From NCBI GenBank assembly GCA_020629955.1, contig JAHDCI010000007.1, positions 1-38,037 of the forward strand: a stretch of 38,037 nucleotides of DNA, in the 5' to 3' direction. The stretch's first letter is position 1. Every line of letters begins with the position of its first letter. Positions 33,435-38,037 of this stretch are shown piece after piece. The stretch is from Myxococcota bacterium. Lineage in GTDB: Bacteria > Myxococcota_A > Polyangia > Polyangiales > Houyiibacteriaceae. The position numbers and the translations under genes were made by a program. Below the pieces are notes generated by a model, which was not told where the DNA came from, made no database searches, and saw only the letters and a program-made list of their open reading frames with translations.

Positions 33435-33598
33435 CTAGTGCGGGGATCACATCGATAGAAGGGATGATCTTTCGTCAGGGACGCCGAGGCGAGCTTCGGT
33501 CAACGAACGACACGCCGAGTATATCGAAGGAAGAGCGAAACTCGGATCGGAGGTCTTGGCGGAAGAGAACCTTTCTAGCGATGCGAACCACGCACTAG
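33435..33598. repeat. CTAG-bounded long palindrome, tandem copy 1
   Basis: The 164-bp segment starts and ends with CTAG and is an imperfect palindrome over its whole length. The two ends match at 24 of the first 29 positions (CTAGTGCGGGGATCACATCG against CTAGTGCGTGGTTCGCATCG, and on). By hand count about 53 of 75 positions pair along the arms, with several mismatches that would be G-U pairs in RNA. It starts about 40 bp upstream of the exported-protein start codon. It looks like a miniature inverted-repeat element or a gene for a long hairpin RNA. Confidence 0.7.
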
Positions 33599-33758
33599 CG
33601 CAGGGATCAAGTCGATTGAAAGGAGCCTCTTTCGCAGAGAATCGTCATGCGAGCATCGTGATCTCGTCGATAACGCTGCTTCTCGTTCTCGGACCGAGGC
33701 CGGCGTCGACGCTTCGGCGAAATGACCCTCCGGTTTATCGAGTTCATCCACGTGCCGG
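33595..33758. repeat. CTAG-bounded long palindrome, tandem copy 2
   Basis: This segment begins in the CTAG that ends the previous element and has the same 164-bp length. Its left end (CTAGCGCAGGGATCAAGTCG and on) matches the left end of the first copy. Its right end, near 33725-33758 (TTTATCGAGTTCATCC), pairs with its own left end, but the final tetranucleotide is CCGG, so it is more decayed. Elements sharing a boundary suggest one inserted at the end of the other, or a tandem duplication. Confidence 0.55.
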
Positions 33759-33842
33759 CTTTGCCCCCATTTTTCGTTTCTCATCTTCCGAATCCATCAA
33801 GAAAACTGACCGGCCCGTTCAATAAATGTGTATGATTCAACC

Positions 33843-34400
33843 ATGGGCATACGTGTGCGCGGTATGTTGGTTCTAAGCCAACGCCGACTCATCGAAAGAA
33901 AACTTGGGCATGAAGCTGTTCAGGCAGGGCTCCGCGAACTGACGGAGGCGGAGCGCGTAGAATACGACAACGCGACGATTCTCTCTTGGGTGCCCCAGAA
34001 CGCAGTTCGCACCTTCACGCGAGCCGCCGCAGAGTCCGCCGGGATGGACCCGAGTACCCTCGTTCACGACGTTGTTCGCGAATCGGTGGAATTTGTATGT
34101 CGCGGGCCATGGAAGGTGATGCTGAAGCTGACCAGCGATGAAGCGCTACTGCGTCGGTCGGCGATGCTCTTCTCCCGCTCCTTCGACCAGGGCGAGCTGC
34201 GAATCTCGCGGATCAGCGCCAATCAATATCGAATGGCTGTCTCCAACTGGCCAGAGGCGGAAGAGCTCGACTTTATCTCGCTGGAAGCCGGCGTTCGAGC
34301 CATTTTGGGGGTCGTCCAACGTCCTGCGCGGATCGAACGAGAAGGCGAGACCTTCACGATTCGGCTCCACTCCGATCCGCCGCCGACAGTGCAGGCCTAG
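33843..34400 (+). CDS. Orphan protein, possibly of a Myxococcales-type DUF2378-like family
   Basis: The product has 185 residues. The N-terminus GIRVRGMLVLSQRRLIERKLGHEAVQAGLREL, followed by ERVEYDNATILSWVPQNAV and a second half that ends in RIEREGETFTIRLHSD, resembles the roughly 190-residue DUF2378/TIGR02265-type proteins described from Myxococcales. I am not certain of this assignment. There is no signal peptide or membrane segment; it looks like a mixed helix-sheet cytoplasmic protein. The ATG at 33843 is preferred over a GTG five codons upstream. The TAG stop is part of the CTAG that bounds a palindromic element, so the last codons may have been fixed by that insertion. It is divergent from the exported-protein gene. 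Confidence 0.6.
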   Translation: MGIRVRGMLVLSQRRLIERKLGHEAVQAGLRELTEAERVEYDNATILSWVPQNAVRTFTRAAAESAGMDPSTLVHDVVRESVEFVCRGPWKVMLKLTSDEALLRRSAMLFSRSFDQGELRISRISANQYRMAVSNWPEAEELDFISLEAGVRAILGVVQRPARIEREGETFTIRLHSDPPPTVQA

Positions 34401-34543
34401 CAAGCTGGTGAAAGACATCCAAAACCGCGTCGCGGTATTTTCACGCACTCAAACGGCAAGAATACGAGTCCAATCATCGGATGCATCTGCGCACGCCAAA
34501 ATCCAACGCATCAAAATCGGGCCTGTTTCACCAGCCATGCTAG
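34397..34543. repeat. CTAG-bounded palindromic element between convergent genes, copy 2
   Basis: The 147-bp segment starts with CTAGCAAGCTGGTGAAA and ends with its near-exact reverse complement (TTTCACCAGC, CATG, CTAG). The inner 10 bp of each arm (GCTGGTGAAA) match perfectly, and the inside continues as a weaker palindrome. The left CTAG contains the TAG stop of the orphan gene, and the right CTAG contains the stop of the RlmN-type gene. It is homologous to the element at 5610-5775 apart from an internal length difference of about 23 bp. Confidence 0.8.
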
Positions 34544-35661
34544 TCGCGAAGGCTCGACTTCGACGAAGCGATCGGCAGTCGCGCTTTTCCACCCCGTGGG
34601 GCGTTTCGTAGCTCCGGATTTCCCAGCTGCCCGCAAGCCGCCATGACGCTGCGCCCCTTCGTAATCCGCTTTCGAACCGGAAGTCCCTCTTCCCGGAGCC
34701 AGCCAATAAAGCGATCGACTTCCTCATCACTCGGGGCACGCGTGAGCGGGTCGCGCCCGGGGTTGTAGCCGATCACGTTTACAAGCACGCGCGAGATCGG
34801 CGCGCAGAACTTGGCGACGCGGGCGGCGTCCTCGCGAGAATCGTTGATATCGGGCATGAGGCAGAAGTTCACGCCCAAAGTAAAGTTGCGACGCGGCCGA
34901 TAGGCCACGAGCGTGTCCTGCAGTTCTTTTAAGGAGGAGCGACGATGAACCGGCATCAACGACGCGCGCGTCGTGTCATCGCCTGAGTTTAAGCTGATGC
35001 TGAGGTTCAGCCGCTTCATGCCCAGCTCAGAGAGCTTTCGAATGCCCTCGAGGTGTCCGACGGTGCACACCGTCAGACGCTCCTGCGCCAACGCGAGACC
35101 ATTGGGGTCGTTCAGTACGCGTAGCGCAGGGAAGAGCGCCTCCGAGTTATCGAGCGCCTCCCCCATGCCCATAAACACAACGTTCCGAACGTCCCATCCG
35201 AGCGTATGCCGCGCGACCAGAATCTGAGAAACAATCTCTTCCGTGCTCAGGTTGCGCACGAGACCGATGCGTGCCGTCTCACAGAAACGACAGCCCATCT
35301 TGCAACCGACCTGGGAAGAGACGCACAGCGTGTGACGCCCTCGCCCCATCGGAATCCAGACAATCTCAACCTCTGTGCCATCGTGCAGGCGGAGTGCCGC
35401 CTTGGCCGTCGTGCCAGAATCCGTTTCCTCGCTCTCAACACGGGCGACCTCGGGCAGCGAGAGTTGAAAAGCGCTCCGCCACGCCTTCACCGCTTCGTCG
35501 CTGAGCCCGAGCTCCTCTGGCGCGAACCGGCCTTCGTTCACCACCTGCGAGTAGATCTCACGGCTCTTTCCATGTCCGCGCGGGACGCGTTCACGCGCAA
35601 CCTCACGAAGCTCCGCGAAGGTCAACGAGGCGATGGATCGCGGCTCAGATAGCTCGCTCAT
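34540..35661 (-). CDS. rlmN: RlmN-type radical SAM 23S rRNA methyltransferase (divergent)
   Basis: The 373-residue protein has the radical SAM cluster motif CxxxCxxC at Cys120, Cys124 and Cys127 (VGCKMGCRFCE) and an AACGQLG segment with Cys343, the methyl-transfer cysteine position of RlmN. RlmN methylates A2503 of 23S rRNA and A37 of some tRNAs. Two conserved places differ from usual RlmN: FMGMGEAL in place of GMGEPL, and SISLNSGDD in place of SLHAPND. The protein might therefore be a divergent RlmN or a paralog with another target. The N-terminal helix-hairpin part is also shortened. It lies at the end of a minus-strand run with two thioesterases and a parvulin. Its stop codon is in a palindromic element. 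The symbol is tentative. Confidence 0.78.
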   Translation of the reverse strand: MSELSEPRSIASLTFAELREVARERVPRGHGKSREIYSQVVNEGRFAPEELGLSDEAVKAWRSAFQLSLPEVARVESEETDSGTTAKAALRLHDGTEVEIVWIPMGRGRHTLCVSSQVGCKMGCRFCETARIGLVRNLSTEEIVSQILVARHTLGWDVRNVVFMGMGEALDNSEALFPALRVLNDPNGLALAQERLTVCTVGHLEGIRKLSELGMKRLNLSISLNSGDDTTRASLMPVHRRSSLKELQDTLVAYRPRRNFTLGVNFCLMPDINDSREDAARVAKFCAPISRVLVNVIGYNPGRDPLTRAPSDEEVDRFIGWLREEGLPVRKRITKGRSVMAACGQLGNPELRNAPRGGKARLPIASSKSSLRD

Positions 35662-35707
35662 AAGGGCGCCATAGCGCTGGATGCCGGCTCGGTCACGCCG
35701 CCAGCGC

Positions 35708-36160
35708 TCAAGGCAAAAGAAACTGAGCTTGTGCGCTCGTCACCAGGCGGCTCTCATCTTCCTGCCACGCGACCGCGCGAACTCGCGCGACCCGTCTGCC
35801 CATTCGCTCGATCGTCGCTCGAGCAAACGAATCGAAGGGCTCTCCACCTCGAACAAAATCGAAGGTGATGGAAACGAGCTGCGGTAAGGCGTGGAGCTCC
35901 GTCTCGGGTGGAAGCTCGGTGAGCAGTTGGAGCATCGCAGTCGATTCGAGAAGCGACGCCAGCGTTCCGCCATGGAGCTTTTTGATCCAGTTGTTGCCAA
36001 TGATGAAATCCTGGAACGGAAGCTTGGCGAGCACCCTGCCCTCGCGAAGTTCAGCGCTCATTCCCATTGCCGCGGTAAAAGGTACAACCCGCATCAAAGG
36101 CCCCGGGTCCCCCTCGAGACGCAAGCTGCGAACAGCATCCATGAGTTCCGTAGCGTTCAT
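35708..36160 (-). CDS. PaaI-like hotdog thioesterase 1
   Basis: The 150-residue protein has a hotdog fold: a helix (NATELMDAVRSL), then beta strands around IIGNNWIKKLHGGTLASLLESTAML. In that segment the HGG motif and following acidic residue match the PaaI/YdiI thioesterase active site. A last strand, RVARVRAVAW, follows. Such enzymes hydrolyse acyl-CoA thioesters in the cytoplasm. The ATG at 36160 overlaps the stop of the preceding thioesterase gene (ATGA), and the protein would otherwise need an unrelated 20-residue extension. Two hotdog proteins made side by side suggest a heteromeric enzyme. RlmN follows 46 bp later. Confidence 0.8.
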   Translation of the reverse strand: MNATELMDAVRSLRLEGDPGPLMRVVPFTAAMGMSAELREGRVLAKLPFQDFIIGNNWIKKLHGGTLASLLESTAMLQLLTELPPETELHALPQLVSITFDFVRGGEPFDSFARATIERMGRRVARVRAVAWQEDESRLVTSAQAQFLLP

Positions 36161-36600
36161 GACTTCGCCGTCCCAGAGCGCATCTTGGTCTCGCGAAAAA
36201 TCATGAATGTCCCCGTGCAAAGCGCGAAGTCTTCACCGCTCTTCTCATCGAAAGCACGACCTCGTACAAACGCGACGTTGGTCGTGATCTTTTCGCACCA
36301 CGCCTCACATAGAACATCCGCGCGGGTGTCGGCGGGTCGCAGATAGTCGATTCGCAGGTCGAGCGTCGCGATACGGACCCTCTCTTCGAGAGAGACGAAT
36401 ACCGTCGCTCCGGTGGTCGCATCGAGTGCCGCAGAGAGCACTCCGCCGTGAAGCGCTCCGCTGATCGGGTTGCCGACAAGCCTCTCCGCAAACGGCATCC
36501 GCAAGGTCAGCGAGCGTTCATCGACATTCGCCACCTCAAGCCCAAGCCAACCGTTGTACGGAATGGCCTCACAAAAATCGCGGGCGAGCTTTTCTCGCAC
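36157..36600 (-). CDS. PaaI-like hotdog thioesterase 2
   Basis: The 147-residue protein shows a hotdog domain with NPISGALHGGVLSAALDATTGATVF, carrying the HGG motif and a downstream aspartate as in PaaI-type thioesterases. The strands TLDLRIDYLRPA and FALCTGTFMIF complete the fold. It is not identical in sequence to its neighbour, so the pair probably arose by an old duplication. A GTG at 36600 gives the best start; a TTG at 36606 is also in frame. The gene starts 12 bp after the parvulin stop and overlaps the next thioesterase by four bases. Confidence 0.8.
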   Translation of the reverse strand: MREKLARDFCEAIPYNGWLGLEVANVDERSLTLRMPFAERLVGNPISGALHGGVLSAALDATTGATVFVSLEERVRIATLDLRIDYLRPADTRADVLCEAWCEKITTNVAFVRGRAFDEKSGEDFALCTGTFMIFRETKMRSGTAKS

Positions 36601-36612
36601 ACTCAAACGCAG

Positions 36613-37422
36613 CTACTCGACGCGCTGGATGACGTGAAAGCCGAAGGGCGATTCCACCGGGTCGCTGATCTCGCCGACCTCGAGTGCAAACGCGGCACGC
36701 TCGAAGGCCGGCACCATTCGTCCTCGTCCAAACTCTCCGAGGTCACCACCAGGCGCACCTTCTTCATCCGAGTTCTCGCGGTGAAGCGTCGCCCAATCGC
36801 CGCCATCCTTCGCCTCTTGCGAAATCTGCGTCGCGAGCATCAGCGCCTCTTCTCGAGTACGGGTGACGTCTTCGCCCGCCATGCGCGACCCTTCGAACAT
36901 GATGAGAATATGACGCGCGGAAATATTCGCAGGACCCTCAAGCGGGTCTTCGCGGCGCTCCACGACAAGGAACCCCGCTGGCGTTCGGATGGGCCGCGAG
37001 ACGCCGCCAATGCGAAGACGATACGCCGCACGCGTAACCGGATCATTCTCTCGGTCACCCTCGCGGAGGCGAAGGATCTGCGTGGGCAGGTCACTATATT
37101 CGCGCGCGATGGCGCCGAAGCTTCCTCCGGGCTGACGAGCAAGGGAGGAGAGCATTTGCGCGCGCTGTTGTGCAGCATCCTCGCTGCGGTCGATGTCGCG
37201 GGGCGCGTCCTCTGCCCCAGCAAACGAAACCACGAGGGTGCGGATTTCGATCTGGGAGGGCGCCTCCTCGGTGGTTCCATCATCGCTGATCGGGCGCGCG
37301 ATAACGCCGGACTCGTCGCGCGGGGTCTGGGGAGCGCCGCACGCGAGGAGCGATACGGCCAGCAGGCAACCGAGGAAGTTTTGTCCGGGGAATGCCATTT
37401 TTGCGAAAGTCCGAGTCGACAT
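36613..37422 (-). CDS. PpiC-type peptidyl-prolyl isomerase lipoprotein with two parvulin-like domains
   Basis: The 269-residue precursor has a lipoprotein signal peptide with lipobox LLAC (Cys28; Cys20 if translation starts at the ATG at 37398). The C-terminal domain (about 170-269) is a standard parvulin: ISARHILIMF, WATLHRENSDE, GGDLGEFGRGRMVPAFERAAFAL and SPFGFHVIQRV. Before it, residues about 60-160 look like a second, degraded parvulin (IRTLVVSFAG, AREYSD, PAGFLVVERRE). SurA- and PrsA-like proteins of this type help fold outer-membrane or exported proteins in the periplasm. The gene starts 47 bp from a divergent lipoprotein gene and precedes two thioesterase genes. Confidence 0.85.
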   Translation of the reverse strand: MSTRTFAKMAFPGQNFLGCLLAVSLLACGAPQTPRDESGVIARPISDDGTTEEAPSQIEIRTLVVSFAGAEDAPRDIDRSEDAAQQRAQMLSSLARQPGGSFGAIAREYSDLPTQILRLREGDRENDPVTRAAYRLRIGGVSRPIRTPAGFLVVERREDPLEGPANISARHILIMFEGSRMAGEDVTRTREEALMLATQISQEAKDGGDWATLHRENSDEEGAPGGDLGEFGRGRMVPAFERAAFALEVGEISDPVESPFGFHVIQRVE

Positions 37423-37468
37423 ATACGACGCGGTAGCGTCCACGGCCCGGATGCGCAACGCTCGGCAT

Positions 37469-37903
37469 ATGCCACGATGTTTCCTCGGCGTATTGCTCCT
37501 CTCTCTGCTGCTTGGTCCCCTGAGCTGCGGTGACCACGAAGAGACCAATGAGATCCGCCTATTCCTTGACCGCGTGGAGGGGCTCGATACCGTCACGCTC
37601 GAGGAGCGGAGGGACCGCGTGGAGTCGCTCGCGAACTTTCGTTTTACGACCGAGTCGGTTGAATCCGCCCGTGCCCAGTGCGTCGAGATGCAGCAGGCGC
37701 TGATCGAAAGCGAAGAGTTGATGGCGCGCGCACAGGCCGCGGCAAGACGCCTCGAACGCGAAGGTGGCGACGCGACGCCGGAGGAGCTTCAAGCCCTCGA
37801 CGGTGCCGGCGACGCAATGCAGCGCTCCCAGTCGCTGCGACGTCCATGCCAGCAGGCGCTTGAAGCACTTCGGCAACGCGTCGCCGCGCGGCAATCTACC
37901 TAG
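37469..37903 (+). CDS. Small lipoprotein with coiled-coil helices
   Basis: The 144-residue protein starts MPRCFLGVLLLSLLLGPLSCG, a lipoprotein-like signal with the modified cysteine at position 20. The residue at -3 is proline, so the lipobox is not ideal. The mature part is a charged, almost wholly helical chain (FLDRVEGLDTVTLEERRDRVESL, MARAQAAARRLEREGG) with two further cysteines that might pair. I do not recognise a family. It is divergent from the parvulin lipoprotein gene with 46 bp between starts, so the two may share control. The TAG stop lies in a CTAG. Confidence 0.65.
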   Translation: MPRCFLGVLLLSLLLGPLSCGDHEETNEIRLFLDRVEGLDTVTLEERRDRVESLANFRFTTESVESARAQCVEMQQALIESEELMARAQAAARRLEREGGDATPEELQALDGAGDAMQRSQSLRRPCQQALEALRQRVAARQST

Positions 37904-37963
37904 CCGCTTTCGATATCAACTTGTCGCTGCAATCGCGTTCCGCGAAACGGTGACAAGAAAACG

Positions 37964-38037
37964 CTAGAGCAACCCGAGCTCACGCACATGTCCGAGGATC
38001 TCCGCGGCGACGACTTCCATGTCCTGGTCCGCGTTGA
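37964..38037 (-). CDS. C-terminus of a gene running out of the window (possible kinase)
   Basis: The minus strand gives NADQDMEVVAAEILGHVRELGLL followed by TAG. The segment has the feel of the last helix of an adenylylsulfate kinase or similar P-loop kinase, but 24 residues are too few for a confident call. It is convergent with the small lipoprotein gene, and both stop codons are within CTAG. Confidence 0.4.
   Translation of the reverse strand, partial: NADQDMEVVAAEILGHVRELGLL

Larger units (their letters stand above)
33394..33842. other. 449-bp gene-free interval
   Basis: This divergent interval between the exported-protein gene and an orphan gene has no convincing reading frame. Most of it is taken up by two tandem palindromic elements (33435-33598 and 33595-33758). 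The remaining ends (about 40 bp and 85 bp) must hold the two promoters. The last part is richer in A and T (CCCATTTTTCGTTTCTCAT, then AATAAATGTGTATGATT) just before the orphan gene. Confidence 0.6.

Noticed and set aside
33556-33825. Possible small gene on the plus strand in the 449-bp gap
   Set aside because: It spans both palindromic elements and its translation has no protein-like pattern, so the gap is treated as non-coding.
36588-36612. CGCACACTCAAACG similar to a block of the 34397-34543 element
   Set aside because: Only about 20 bases match, they overlap a start and a stop region of coding genes, and no palindromic ends are present.
1-38037. CRISPR arrays, tRNA, rRNA, prophage or complete insertion sequences
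   Set aside because: I looked for regular repeats, clover-leaf sequences with CCA-type ends, phage structural proteins and transposase motifs and saw none.

Overview
The window is about 38 kb of GC-rich, gene-dense chromosomal DNA from a Gram-negative bacterium, most likely a Myxococcota/deltaproteobacterial lineage. The placement is inferred from lipoproteins, a MoxR-DUF58-TgpA operon, a hybrid histidine kinase, ViuB-type iron uptake, a Myxococcales-like orphan protein and isolated housekeeping genes (murC, bioA, mtnA, accC) outside their usual operons. I see no rRNA, tRNA, CRISPR array, phage gene or transposase.

Layout. 1-2645: a LysR regulator cut by the window edge, divergent from a DoxX-like membrane protein, an NmrA-like Rossmann protein and a DsbA/FrnE oxidoreductase. 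2815-5613: an orphan cysteine-containing protein, a TerB-COQ4 two-domain protein and an anchored exported protein with a papain-like tail. 5827-8614: a Fur-box-preceded siderophore-interacting flavoprotein, then a coupled SPFH/NAD-kinase-like pair. 8618-13414: a beta-ureidopropionase strikingly like the animal enzyme, then two paralogous short-chain dehydrogenases bracketing an NmrA-like protein and an unknown protein. 13505-16891: a GIY-YIG nuclease and NhaR-like regulator, divergent from a SulP anion transporter that ends in a clear terminator. 17183-19204: a macrodomain protein and bioA. 19449-26208: MoxR, DUF58, TgpA transglutaminase and a hybrid histidine kinase. 26333-29630: mtnA, convergent with a GFA-like protein and biotin carboxylase. 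29774-33393: an L,D-transpeptidase, murC and an exported repeat-like protein. 33843-38037: an orphan protein, an RlmN-type radical SAM enzyme, two coupled hotdog thioesterases, a two-domain parvulin lipoprotein, a small lipoprotein and a cut gene.

The most unusual signal is non-coding. Several intergenic segments of about 147-166 bp are imperfect full-length palindromes bounded by CTAG or a near variant. One (34397-34543) sits exactly between two convergent genes and its CTAG ends supply both stop codons. A related copy starts at the stop codon of another gene (5610-5775). Two further copies of a different sequence, each 164 bp, lie in tandem and share a CTAG (33435-33598 and 33595-33758). 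They look like miniature inverted-repeat elements with CTAG targets, or long-hairpin RNAs/terminators.

The best protein-level leads are the TerB-COQ4 fusion, the SPFH/NAD-kinase-like pair with a changed GGDG motif, the eukaryote-like beta-ureidopropionase, and the hybrid kinase whose terminal HPt-like domain lacks its histidine. All assignments come from reading motifs by eye, and no database search was run.
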